A stretch of 64,000 bases of DNA, taken from assembly GCA_964400285.1 (NCBI GenBank), contig CAYNTK010000002.1, positions 124,001 to 188,000 of the forward strand, written 5' to 3'. The DNA is from FEN-1279 sp964400285 (GTDB lineage Bacteria > Bacteroidota > Ignavibacteria > Tepidaquicellales > Tepidaquicellaceae). Within the stretch, counting starts at the first letter, position 1. Every line of letters begins with the position of its first letter. Position numbers and translations under genes: made by a program. The notes beneath the pieces are model-generated. The model was given only the letters and a program-made list of their open reading frames with translations. It was not told the DNA's origin and did not search any database. Shown here in pieces: positions 1 to 8,887 of the stretch.

Positions 1-46
1 TAATGCGTATTCGTTTACTTTCCCTTTTCTCAATTCTGTCTAAAAA

Positions 47-892
47 CTAATAAACAAAAAATGTATATGAATATTTAATTATCTTATATGTTCTTCCCGA
101 TGTTGTCAATACTTTTGTTTCTTTCACATTCGGATTATCGTCATAAACGTATTCTATAATACATTCCGGCTCTTTATCTGTAAAATAATGCAATTCCTTT
201 TCTCTATTCCCGCTTTCATTATATTTATATTCCCATCTCTCAAAAACTCCCCCGTCTGAATAATAACTTACCATCTCGGTAATCCGATTTTCGGAATTAT
301 ATGCATAAGTAAAATATGAACCAATCGTAGCATCGTCATTATAATGAACTTCTTTTATTATATTCCCCGCTTCGTCGCATTCGAATTTCTTCTCCTCGTA
401 TAGTGTCCCTTTATGATTATACCATTCCTCCGATTCTTTATTCCCTTTTTCGTCATACTTATATTTTATATGCGAGCTTAATTTCCCGTTAGGTTTGTTT
501 TTTATTCTTTCTACTAATCTTCCCTTATCGTCATAAATATATTTACATTTTATCTTTATTTTTCCGTTTGCATCGAATTCGTTTGTCTCTATTAATATAT
601 CTTCTTTATTATATACATACTCTACATTTAAAGTTGTCTTCTCTTTTTTTCTGTGGTATATCTGCTCCTTTATTATATTTCCGTGTGAATCGAATTCGTA
701 TAAAAAAGCTTCTTTACCGGTTTTTTCCATCTCATTGTTTGCAAACTTAAACAACTCACCTTTAATTTGTTTTATCCTCTGGTATCTGGCTCGCTCCTTT
801 ATATTCTCACCAAGATAATAATCTTCGATTTGCGAATATACCACTTCTCCAAAAAGAAAAAATAAAATAAATAACATCCTAAATACTTTCAC
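47..892 (-). CDS. Secreted YD-repeat (RHS-like) protein
   Basis: A 281-residue protein with an N-terminal Sec signal peptide (hydrophobic residues about 5-20, ending VVYSQ), so it is exported. The mature part is built of about eight units of roughly 26 residues, each with a core like Y-x-Y-D-E-x-G-N followed by K/R-E and an aromatic residue (for example YKYDEKGN and YKYNESGN). This is the YD/RHS pattern, which in known families forms beta-hairpins of a shell or solenoid. It is far shorter than true Rhs toxins and has no toxin tip or hyperconserved Rhs core, so a small surface or periplasmic repeat protein is the best reading. No partner is evident; it lies 53 nt downstream of a LolA-like gene on the same strand. 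The biological role is unknown. Confidence 0.8.
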   Translation of the reverse strand: MKVFRMLFILFFLFGEVVYSQIEDYYLGENIKERARYQRIKQIKGELFKFANNEMEKTGKEAFLYEFDSHGNIIKEQIYHRKKEKTTLNVEYVYNKEDILIETNEFDANGKIKIKCKYIYDDKGRLVERIKNKPNGKLSSHIKYKYDEKGNKESEEWYNHKGTLYEEKKFECDEAGNIIKEVHYNDDATIGSYFTYAYNSENRITEMVSYYSDGGVFERWEYKYNESGNREKELHYFTDKEPECIIEYVYDDNPNVKETKVLTTSGRTYKIIKYSYTFFVY

Positions 893-945
893 CTAACAAT
901 CCTCCAATTTTACTTTAACCTTAAAATTGTAATACTTAATAGAAA

Positions 946-1677
946 TTACTCTTTAGGCATTTCAAAAATCTTGTCGTCAATTTCTATATTAACTTCAATC
1001 TTATCTATCGATACCGTCTGCGATTCGAATTCTGAACCCTCGACTTTCTGTTCCATTGTATATGCTACTGTCATATCATTTAGCTTTTTGTAATTACTAA
1101 AGTAATTTTCGGTAATCAATTCCTTTCCCATTCTTTTACTTTTTTTGACTGTTTTCGTAATTAAATAAGTTTCTGCATCTAAATAAAAATCCATATTTTC
1201 CCCATCTTTATCTGTAAGCTTGATATGATATACTCCTTTACCGTTTAGTTCCTCTTTACCAGCAAGCTCAACCTTATATCCCATTTCATCTATATTATAT
1301 AACCTTCCACCTATAAGAGTGTTTTCCTTGAATTGTTTGGTTGTTTCTTCATCTGTTTCGGTTGCTTTTTTCGAACCTGTCATAGGATTTACCATCCAAC
1401 CTTTAGAGCCGTTATAACACTGTAATATCTTCGAACCCTGAACAAAAATCTCGAGTAACCATTTATCGGGTCTTTTTACATACTGCGTAAATGGAATATC
1501 CATATTCATAATATTTGAATATCCAGTATATTTAACGGATTTCACCGCTTTTATTTTCTCTTTACCTCCGGTAGCTTCATAATACTTGCTTAATACTTCA
1601 TCTACACTTTGTGAAAAAACATTCTGAAAAAAGAATGTAAGGCAAATTGCTAAAATTAATAAGATTTTATTTTTCAT
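946..1677 (-). CDS. LolA-like outer-membrane lipoprotein-sorting family protein
   Basis: A 243-residue exported protein: signal peptide about 1-22 (ending FSQS), then the pattern common in Bacteroidota proteins of the LolA/LolB-like fold. It has an N-terminal 'DEVLSKYYEATGG' helix, a 'GSKGWMVNPMTG' segment around the middle and late strands 'DFYLDAETYLITK'. Family knowledge suggests a half-barrel that binds acyl chains in the periplasm, but members of this subfamily are uncharacterised and are distinct from true LolA. A second, more LolA-like protein lies at the other end of the window (63451 onward). The start is chosen because it places a signal peptide at the N-terminus. Confidence 0.75.
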   Translation of the reverse strand: MKNKILLILAICLTFFFQNVFSQSVDEVLSKYYEATGGKEKIKAVKSVKYTGYSNIMNMDIPFTQYVKRPDKWLLEIFVQGSKILQCYNGSKGWMVNPMTGSKKATETDEETTKQFKENTLIGGRLYNIDEMGYKVELAGKEELNGKGVYHIKLTDKDGENMDFYLDAETYLITKTVKKSKRMGKELITENYFSNYKKLNDMTVAYTMEQKVEGSEFESQTVSIDKIEVNIEIDDKIFEMPKE

Positions 1678-1754
1678 AACATTGTGAGTTTTAGATTTAC
1701 AATATCTAAAAACATAAATGAAATTATATAAACTTTAAATAGAAAAATTTTTAT

Positions 1755-2258
1755 TCAAATCAATTTTTTCGAGATCAAAAAAATCTTTAACCAATTATAA
1801 ACGGCTCTGTTCGACCTTTTTAGCTTTACTATTTTATAGTCATTCCAGATTGCACTGTTATAATCATAATTAATATAATTTTTAAATATCCCTTCGTAAT
1901 CCTTGATTTCTATTTTATATCTTTTATCCTCATCTATTTCATCTTTCGATTTTTTTCTTATCAATAAATTTTTAGGCTCGTTATTTAAGTAATTTTTATC
2001 TTTATGAAAAATATTATAATCTTTATAATTTATCCCTCTATATGCAGATGCTATTAATTTGTGAACTTGAACTCCTTCTTTAACTTTATTCCTATAAACA
2101 TAAACCGATAAATATTTAGAGTAAGGTAATCTATATTCCGATAATTGTTTGTAGTCACCACTATATTTTTTCTTGCTGTATATTCTGCCATTTTTATAAG
2201 CATAATATCCACTATAACCGGGAATTCTTTTCATATATTTTTTTTCAAAAGTTGCCAT
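1755..2258 (-). CDS. NUMOD4/HNH-type protein, homing-endonuclease-like
   Basis: A 167-residue protein. Residues about 9-30 (KRIPGYSGYYAYKNGRIYSK) match the NUMOD4 motif, a DNA-binding module of HNH homing endonucleases. Residues about 64-100 contain 'VHKLIASAY' followed by 'FHKDKNYLNNEPKNLLI', resembling the HNH_3 core in which the usual V-N-H-x-D-G-N reads F-H-K-D-K-N. The histidine, aspartate and downstream asparagines are kept but the first Asn is Phe, so nuclease activity is uncertain. Such genes are typical of phages and mobile introns. No interrupted gene or intron boundary is visible around it. It lies 29 nt from the next gene on the same strand, which also has phage-type features. Confidence 0.7.
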   Translation of the reverse strand: MATFEKKYMKRIPGYSGYYAYKNGRIYSKKKYSGDYKQLSEYRLPYSKYLSVYVYRNKVKEGVQVHKLIASAYRGINYKDYNIFHKDKNYLNNEPKNLLIRKKSKDEIDEDKRYKIEIKDYEGIFKNYINYDYNSAIWNDYKIVKLKRSNRAVYNWLKIFLISKKLI

Positions 2259-2287
2259 CTTTAAAAAAAATTAAAGGTTAAAAAAAA

Positions 2288-2911
2288 TTAATTTATTACT
2301 ACATCTTGAGTAAAAAATTCCGATGCACCCGTTGCCATTAATATTGCTCCAACAAAAGCTCTTTTTTGTGCTACTTTTTGAATGGCATTTTTTAATGATA
2401 ATACATTTGGATTTTCTACCTTCTCGAGCCATACCCATTTATCCAAATATTTCTTCCATTTCCCTTTTCCTTCTATCTTCATTTTTATTAAATCCTTTTT
2501 CGCTGGGATTTTATCGGTTGGTTTAAATATGTATCTGAATTTTTCCTCTTTACTATTGGCATTTCCATCGCATATCCCAAGTTTTAATCCGCTTTTTGAT
2601 GTTACTATACACTTATAAGTGTAATCTATATAATTTTTCTCCAAATCTAATATCTCTTTTACACAATCCATTCTTTCGACTTGCAAGCCAAATGCTTTTT
2701 TTATTTTTTCTGCTCCGGGTTTAAGCAAAACAGGTTTCGACGAACCTTCCAATAATCCATAATCTACATTAATTTTTAAAATTTCTTTTCCAAATTCCGT
2801 CATCATTTCATACCATTTCTTCATCTCTTCTATTGGAAGCATATTTACCTCCGAATTAAGTAATTCGATTCTTTTGGAATCATTCAAATCTAAAATTTTT
2901 GTGTTTTCCAT
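2288..2911 (-). CDS. Phage/plasmid-type protein of unknown function (AQKRAFV...FFTQD family)
   Basis: A 207-residue soluble protein without signal or membrane segment. Two segments stand out: 'KPVLLKPGAEKIKKAFGL' at about 59-76 and the C-terminal 'KVAQKRAFVGAILMATGA' followed by SEFFTQD. From memory, similar segments occur in a widespread family of phage and plasmid proteins usually called hypothetical and sometimes found beside recombination genes. Many relatives carry a zinc ribbon between the two segments; here that place holds only 'DGNANSKEEKFRYIF', with no cysteine pair. A role in phage-type DNA recombination is a guess. It is probably co-transcribed with the NUMOD4/HNH gene 29 nt downstream. 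Confidence 0.6.
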   Translation of the reverse strand: MENTKILDLNDSKRIELLNSEVNMLPIEEMKKWYEMMTEFGKEILKINVDYGLLEGSSKPVLLKPGAEKIKKAFGLQVERMDCVKEILDLEKNYIDYTYKCIVTSKSGLKLGICDGNANSKEEKFRYIFKPTDKIPAKKDLIKMKIEGKGKWKKYLDKWVWLEKVENPNVLSLKNAIQKVAQKRAFVGAILMATGASEFFTQDVVIN

Positions 2912-3110
2912 ATTCTTTTCTCCTATTTTTTTGGTTTATTAAATATAAGCTAATTAGATTATAATGTCAATATAAATTTATCTTAATAGATAATATTTTT
3001 AAAATAAGATTATCTTTATGGCTTAATGGGTATTTTTTGTTCTTTTTTAATTAAGATTTGATGTTAATCTTTGTTTTATTAACCTTTTATTGCTAAATCT
3101 ACTTTGATTT

Positions 3111-6100
3111 TCAGGAATTAAGTGCTTCCTTTATCACATTTATAAGATTTTCTTTTGTGAATGGTTTAGAGAGGTAGTGTGTGCAACCATTTCTTATAAA
3201 TTCCTCTTTATCCCCTTTCATTGCATAAGCTGTAACTGCAACTATTGGAATTTTTTCATATCCGGGTATCGTGCGAAGTGCCATTGCTGTTTCTATTCCG
3301 CTAATTCCTCTTAAATTTATATCCATTAATACTAAATCGAATTTTTCTTTCTTTGCTAATAATAATGCCGTTTCTCCATCTTCCACATCGAATACATTGC
3401 ATTCCCTTTTCAATAATACTTTTACCACTTTTCTTCCGAGCAAATCGTCTTCTACATGCAAAATGTTTGGTGGAGTTTTAAAGTTTTTTGTTTCCATAAC
3501 TCCTTCTTTTATTTTTGCTTTTTCAGGCAGTTGAGCTTCACTACCAATTGGTAGATATAACGTGAATACAGAACCTTTACCAAACTTACTCTCTACTGTA
3601 AGTTTGCCATTCATTAATTCGATAAATTTTTTCGATACTGTTAGTCCCAATCCTGTCCCTTCATATTTCCTGCTTAATCCTTCACTAACCTGTCTAAACG
3701 GTTCGAATATTTTATCAATATCTTTTTGCATAATTCCTATACCAGTATCTTTTACTTTTACAAAAGCATAATTCTCATCATCGGTTTGATAGCGACCGCA
3801 TAATACTTTAATTTCACCTTCCTCGGTAAATTTAATAGCATTATTTAATAGATTGTTTATAACCTGTATAAATAGTCTTTCATCTATTTTAGCTTTTGGT
3901 GTATCTTTGTCAGGCAAAAATTTTACCACTATACCCTTTTGTTGGGCTGATAATTCAAAAAGTCTTACGGAATATTTAATTAACTCAATTAAATTTTTTT
4001 CTTGGATATTTATTTCTATTTTATTTGCTTCTATACTTGTTAGGTCAAGTATCGAGTTCAGAGTATCGGTAAGTCTCATACCTCCTTTGAGTATCATTCC
4101 CGACATATCTTTTAATTCACCTTCGGGCAATTCATTATACATTAATTCTGCAAATCCGAGTATTCCCGTCATCGGTGTGCGTAACTCATGACTCATATTA
4201 GCCAAAAAATTCGATTTTAAACGTGAAGCTTCTTCTGCCTTTTCTTTAGCTATTCTTAATTCCTCTTCTACCTGCTTGCGTTTTGTTATATCTTCTTTTA
4301 CAGATAAAAAGTGTGTAATTTCTCCCTTTTCATTTTTTATTGGAGACATAACTGCAAATTCCCAATAAACCTCCCCGTTTTTTCTTTGGATTGGAAGCTC
4401 TCCGCTCCATTGCCCCTTCTCTTTTAAAATTTTCCATAATCTTATGTCTTCCTCCTCCCACATATCCTTTGGTCTTAACATCCTTATATCATTACCAACT
4501 AATTCTTCCACACTATATCCGCAAGATTCCGTAAACTTAGGATTTACGAATTCAATTATACCATTCGTATCCGTAATTGCTATAGATGCAAAACTGTATT
4601 CAATACCACTCGATAATTTCCTAATCAAATCTCCTTTTTCAAAAAACTCCAATGCAAAATTCAAGTTCGAGGCAAGTTCATCGAACAGCTCTATTTCATT
4701 TTCCCTAAAACTTAATTTCTCTGCCGAATAAACTACTAATACTCCCGCAGGTTTACCGACGGATTTAATTGCAAACGAGGCTAAAGAGGCAAATCCATTG
4801 TTCAATGCAATCTCTCGCCAAGGAGGATTTAAAATCTTATATTCTAAATCTATATCATTACAAATGGAATTCTTTCCCGATAATAATGTTACTAATGCTG
4901 GTCCTACATCATTGTTATCACTTCTTAAATTTAAATTGATATAATTTAAATAATCAGTATTCTGACCATATTTAGATTTTATTTCAAGTGCTCCTGTCGT
5001 CTCATTTATCAAACCTATCCAAACCATTTTATATTTTCCGTCATCGACAATTATTCTACATACTTCCTTAAATAAATCATTTATATCTTTATATCTAACT
5101 ATTGCTTGATTTACATTACTCAATACTTTATATATTCTTGTCAGCTTTTCTATCTTATTTTCTTTTATTTTTCTTTCGGTAACATCTCTTGCTACAAGAA
5201 TCACCTTATCTTCACCAAGCGGTGAAAGAGTTGCATCGAACCACATAATTTTATTTCTTACAGGCAAATTGTATTCTACATTTATTGGCTTTTTAGTTCT
5301 AAAGACAATATCGAAATAACTCCTGAATAATTCTGCACGCTTATCAGGTATGCTTTCATTTAAAGTTTTTCCAATTAGTTCTCCAGGAGATTTATAAAGA
5401 AATTCAAAATTTGACGGAGCTATTTTTACTATTTTTCCCTGCTTATCTAAAACAAGTATTACATCTTTCATCGATGAAAACAATGCTCTCAATTCCGATT
5501 CGGAATCTAATAATTTCTTCTCTGCCAATTTGCGTTCGGTAACATCTCTTATAATACTCTGATAATACCTCACTCCTTCTATTTCTATTACTCTGACGCT
5601 ATTTTCGATATTAATTATCGTTCCATCTTTTTTGATATGCTCAGCTTCTATTACTTTTTCACCTTCTCTATTTAATTGTTCTAATATGGAATAATATACT
5701 GACCTTGTTTCGGGTGTTCTCAATTCCGAAATATGTATTGCTTTGAATTCTTTTTCCGAATAACCATACAACGAAAGTGCTTTATCATTAACTTCTACCA
5801 CTCTCCCGTTAACATCGCTTAATATTATTGCATCACTTGCATTCTTGAACATATAATTAAAATGCTTCGTCAATGCTTCTCGTTCGAGTTGAAATTCATA
5901 TCGAGTCTTATAGTATTTTAGTTTTTGATGTCGCCAGAATTGTATTAGCAAAATGCCTTGAATAAAAATCACTGCAAAAATTAATAATGTTACAAGTTTT
6001 GCTCTTTCGTTAATTCCCGAATAAACCTCGTCATAATCAACTTTGACTATTAAATGCCAATCGAATATGGGAACGTCTTTTTTCACTGCAAGAACTTCAA

Positions 6101-6953
6101 CTCCTCTATAATCTATTCCGTCAAAAATATCTTCTTTTGCATTTAATGATTTATAGAGAATTGAATTTTCATCTTTTAAACTTTCTATTAAATTCAACGC
6201 TGTATTCTCTTTGAATTTTAATTCATTTAAATAAATAACATTATTACTGTCTTCTCTAAATAAAATTGTCTCTGAAGTATTGCTTGCTGAAGGCCAAGTT
6301 TGTATTGCTGGGAATAAATACTTCGAAGGATTAATCTCAAATATCATCATACCAACATCTATTGTATCCGAACCCTTTACTTCCGAAATCGGGATTAATA
6401 AGTCAAGCTCTGGCTTTTTATTTAACGTATCGAGAATATATAAATCTGTTATAATGGATTTCCTATTTACAAATACTTTCTCGTATGAATAATTAATAGG
6501 CGTATGATTTTCTCTTTTATAATTTTCAGGTAAATTTAAAATTACATTTTTATTTTTATCTTGTATTACAACACTCTCGAAATCATAAAGCTCTAACATA
6601 GACTTAAGCCAATTAGAAACATCTCTTTTAGCTTTTTCATTTTTATCTTTTATTAACATTAAGATTTCATCGTTCAAAAGAGGATTGTTTCTAATCATCT
6701 CTCCGTCGTTGAGTCGTTCATTTCTCCAAGTAATTAATTCATTTACCTTTAAATTTGCTACTGCGGATAGTTCATTTTGTTTTTCTGTTTTTATTCTATC
6801 TCTTTGTGATTTATAATACAAAGAGCCAAGATGCCAAACTATAAAAGAAAGGAAAATAAAAATTAAGATAAGAATCCAAGGTATTTTTCCAGAAATACTT
6901 TCACTAAAGTGATTATCTTTTTTCGAGTTAGTAGGAATATTTGATTCTATCAC
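3111..6953 (-). CDS. Hybrid sensor histidine kinase (Cache-PAS-PAS-GAF-PAS-HisKA-HATPase-REC)
   Basis: A 1280-residue membrane-bound hybrid kinase. A first membrane helix at about 24-45 and a second at about 330-350 enclose an extracytoplasmic sensor region of Cache type. Two PAS domains follow (about 365-600; each ends in the PAC-like 'RDVTERK'), then a GAF domain (about 610-775), a third PAS (about 785-900, ending 'KEDITKRK'), the dimerisation/phosphoacceptor domain with 'NMSHELRTPM' (His near 930), a HATPase with 'NNLLNNAIKF' and 'GTGLGLTVSKKF', and a C-terminal receiver with 'VLMDINL' and 'KPFT'. The receiver on the same chain implies an internal phosphorelay. No separate output regulator is adjacent, and the signal sensed cannot be deduced. 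Confidence 0.93.
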   Translation of the reverse strand: MIESNIPTNSKKDNHFSESISGKIPWILILIFIFLSFIVWHLGSLYYKSQRDRIKTEKQNELSAVANLKVNELITWRNERLNDGEMIRNNPLLNDEILMLIKDKNEKAKRDVSNWLKSMLELYDFESVVIQDKNKNVILNLPENYKRENHTPINYSYEKVFVNRKSIITDLYILDTLNKKPELDLLIPISEVKGSDTIDVGMMIFEINPSKYLFPAIQTWPSASNTSETILFREDSNNVIYLNELKFKENTALNLIESLKDENSILYKSLNAKEDIFDGIDYRGVEVLAVKKDVPIFDWHLIVKVDYDEVYSGINERAKLVTLLIFAVIFIQGILLIQFWRHQKLKYYKTRYEFQLEREALTKHFNYMFKNASDAIILSDVNGRVVEVNDKALSLYGYSEKEFKAIHISELRTPETRSVYYSILEQLNREGEKVIEAEHIKKDGTIINIENSVRVIEIEGVRYYQSIIRDVTERKLAEKKLLDSESELRALFSSMKDVILVLDKQGKIVKIAPSNFEFLYKSPGELIGKTLNESIPDKRAELFRSYFDIVFRTKKPINVEYNLPVRNKIMWFDATLSPLGEDKVILVARDVTERKIKENKIEKLTRIYKVLSNVNQAIVRYKDINDLFKEVCRIIVDDGKYKMVWIGLINETTGALEIKSKYGQNTDYLNYINLNLRSDNNDVGPALVTLLSGKNSICNDIDLEYKILNPPWREIALNNGFASLASFAIKSVGKPAGVLVVYSAEKLSFRENEIELFDELASNLNFALEFFEKGDLIRKLSSGIEYSFASIAITDTNGIIEFVNPKFTESCGYSVEELVGNDIRMLRPKDMWEEEDIRLWKILKEKGQWSGELPIQRKNGEVYWEFAVMSPIKNEKGEITHFLSVKEDITKRKQVEEELRIAKEKAEEASRLKSNFLANMSHELRTPMTGILGFAELMYNELPEGELKDMSGMILKGGMRLTDTLNSILDLTSIEANKIEINIQEKNLIELIKYSVRLFELSAQQKGIVVKFLPDKDTPKAKIDERLFIQVINNLLNNAIKFTEEGEIKVLCGRYQTDDENYAFVKVKDTGIGIMQKDIDKIFEPFRQVSEGLSRKYEGTGLGLTVSKKFIELMNGKLTVESKFGKGSVFTLYLPIGSEAQLPEKAKIKEGVMETKNFKTPPNILHVEDDLLGRKVVKVLLKRECNVFDVEDGETALLLAKKEKFDLVLMDINLRGISGIETAMALRTIPGYEKIPIVAVTAYAMKGDKEEFIRNGCTHYLSKPFTKENLINVIKEALNS

Positions 6954-7116
6954 TTTTTTAAGTTAGTATCACTTAAATTAAAATAATTTTTTACTAAAAA
7001 ACAGGAAGAAATTTTTCAAAAAAAGAACTTTATTTATAACGATTTGGTTTTTACTAATATGAAAAATAATTTAATATCTTTTAATAAAAATTTTATCTAA
7101 CTTTACATAATTATTA

Positions 7117-7353
7117 ATGCCGAAAAAAAGAGATTCATCTGATATGCAACGCGAACCAAAATCTCTATTCTGCACGGAATGCGAGGAAGAACTTGATGAT
7201 TTTTGTTTTTCGAAAAAATCAAAAAACAAAAAGGCAATAAAAAAAAGACACGAAAAGTGTGTAAAATCGGGCAAGTTCAGTGGTGAATTTTGCTCGAAGA
7301 TTTTCATTTCAGGCGACTTCCTATTAGATGAAATCTGGGATAAAGAAGATTAA
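7117..7353 (+). CDS. Small cysteine-containing hypothetical protein
   Basis: A 78-residue basic protein with five cysteines: C-x2-C near residue 19 (FCTECEEELDDFCF), then more spaced cysteines around the middle ('KRHEKCV' and 'GEFCSK'). This may be a small zinc-binding fold. It lies about 110 nt upstream of tRNA-Leu. An overlapping reading frame on the opposite strand (7071-7307) is of similar length, but its composition (poly-Phe and poly-Ser stretches) is that of a shadow. The + frame has lysine/glutamate-rich, codon-like composition and an ATG start. I do not recognise a named family. Confidence 0.55.
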   Translation: MPKKRDSSDMQREPKSLFCTECEEELDDFCFSKKSKNKKAIKKRHEKCVKSGKFSGEFCSKIFISGDFLLDEIWDKED

Positions 7354-7465
7354 TACCTATCAAAATATACACTTAAACTACTTTCTTAAATACTCCATTT
7401 AACTATAAATAAAATAAAATTGTAATTATTAAATCATTTATTTATTTTTGTATAAATTGTGCTAT

Positions 7466-7547
7466 GCGTGAATGGCGGAACTGGCAGACGCACTAGACTT
7501 AGGATCTAGCGGGGAAACCCGTGGGGGTTCGACTCCCCCTTCGCGCA
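7466..7547 (+). tRNA. tRNA-Leu (anticodon TAG)
   Basis: Cloverleaf read directly: acceptor arm GCGTGAA pairs with TTCGCGC (one G-T pair). The anticodon stem CTAGA/TCTAG encloses the loop CTTAGGA with anticodon TAG. There is a long variable arm (AGCGGGGAAACCCGT region), as expected for Leu, and the T-arm is GGGGG-TTCGACT-CCCCC. The discriminator base is A and the 3' CCA is not encoded. It sits 39 nt upstream of clpX on the same strand. Confidence 0.95.
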
Positions 7548-7586
7548 CAATAGTTTGTAATTTAAATTTAAAATATTATTGATTTT

Positions 7587-8879
7587 ATGACTTCAAAACC
7601 CTCATCAAGAACTAACTCTCCAAGATGTTCATTCTGTGGAAGAAGTGCTGATAAAGTTACCAATATGATTAAAGGTCCCATTGATTCCTACGGCAAATCT
7701 GTATATATCTGTGAAATTTGTATTGGTAATGCTTTACAGATTATAAAAATGAATACTGACTCCGCATTTAATAGAAGTATGGACAAATTCAGAACTTCTA
7801 TGACTCCGCAATCAATTAAAAAATTCCTCGACGAATATATTATTGGGCAGGATAATGCTAAAAAATCTTTAGCGGTTGCAGTATATAATCATTACAAAAG
7901 AATTGATTCACTGGAGTTTAATAGTATAGATGAAGTTGAAATCGAAAAAAGTAACGTATTATTAATAGGGGGAACCGGAACAGGTAAAACTTATCTTGCA
8001 CAAACTCTCGCAAGATTTCTAAACGTCCCTTTTGCAATTGCAGATGCTACTACACTTACGGAAGCTGGTTATGTCGGTGATGATGTCGAATCAATTTTAG
8101 TACATCTTCTTCAAAATGCAGACTATAATGCCGCAAGAGCTGAAAGAGGTATTATTTATCTCGATGAACTCGATAAAATCTCGAGAAAGAGCGAAAATGT
8201 TTCGATAACAAGAGACGTATCGGGTGAAGGTGTTCAGCAGGCATTACTTAAAATTCTCGAAGGAACTGTTGCAGGAATTCCGCCAAAAGGTGGAAGGAAG
8301 CATCCCGAACAACCATTAGTAAATATTAATACTCGAAATATTTTATTTATTTGCGGTGGGGCTTTCGATGGTCTTGAAAAAATTATCGAGAAAAGAGTAG
8401 CAAAAGGTTCGATTGGCTTTTCGGGTGAAGTGTTTTCTAAAAAAGATATTAAAAGAGATGAAATATTAGCTCAGGTAGAACCTGACGATTTAATTAAATT
8501 TGGAATAATTCCCGAACTTGTTGGCAGATTACCAATAGTTACTACATTAAATAATCTCGACAAAGATGCTCTCTTAAACATCTTAACCGAACCAAAAAAT
8601 GCTATAATCAAACAATATAAAAAGCTCTTAAGAATGGAAGGTGTCGAACTCGAATTCGAAAAAGATGCTCTGGAAACTGTAGCAGAAATAGCTATCGAAA
8701 GAGGAACTGGAGCAAGAGCTTTACGCTCTATTCTCGAAAATATTATGGTGGATATAATGTATAAAATCCCAACTAAAGAAAATGTTCACACCTGTATAGT
8801 CACTAAAGAAGTAATTACAGAAAAAAAAGAGCCAATATATTTAAGCGGAAGTTCATCGAAAAAACATCAGAGTGCCTGA
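7587..8879 (+). CDS. clpX: ATP-dependent Clp protease ATP-binding subunit ClpX
   Basis: AAA+ unfoldase that recognises tagged substrates and threads them into the ClpP peptidase in the cytosol. The 430-residue length is typical. The N-terminal zinc-binding domain has Cys14, Cys17, Cys42 and Cys45. Walker A is GGTGTGKT at 128-135, Walker B is 'GIIYLDELDKI' about 60 residues later, and the pore segment lies in 'ATTLTEAGYVGDDV'. The C-terminal lid includes 'ERGTGARALRSILE'. No clpP lies beside it in this window. It follows tRNA-Leu closely and converges with a histidine kinase gene whose stop is only 8 nt away. Confidence 0.97.
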   Translation: MTSKPSSRTNSPRCSFCGRSADKVTNMIKGPIDSYGKSVYICEICIGNALQIIKMNTDSAFNRSMDKFRTSMTPQSIKKFLDEYIIGQDNAKKSLAVAVYNHYKRIDSLEFNSIDEVEIEKSNVLLIGGTGTGKTYLAQTLARFLNVPFAIADATTLTEAGYVGDDVESILVHLLQNADYNAARAERGIIYLDELDKISRKSENVSITRDVSGEGVQQALLKILEGTVAGIPPKGGRKHPEQPLVNINTRNILFICGGAFDGLEKIIEKRVAKGSIGFSGEVFSKKDIKRDEILAQVEPDDLIKFGIIPELVGRLPIVTTLNNLDKDALLNILTEPKNAIIKQYKKLLRMEGVELEFEKDALETVAEIAIERGTGARALRSILENIMVDIMYKIPTKENVHTCIVTKEVITEKKEPIYLSGSSSKKHQSA

Positions 8880-8887
8880 TAAAACCT

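Noticed and set aside
7071..7307. Opposite-strand frame overlapping the small cysteine protein
   Set aside because: Phe/Ser-rich composition of an antisense shadow; the + frame has the better start and composition.
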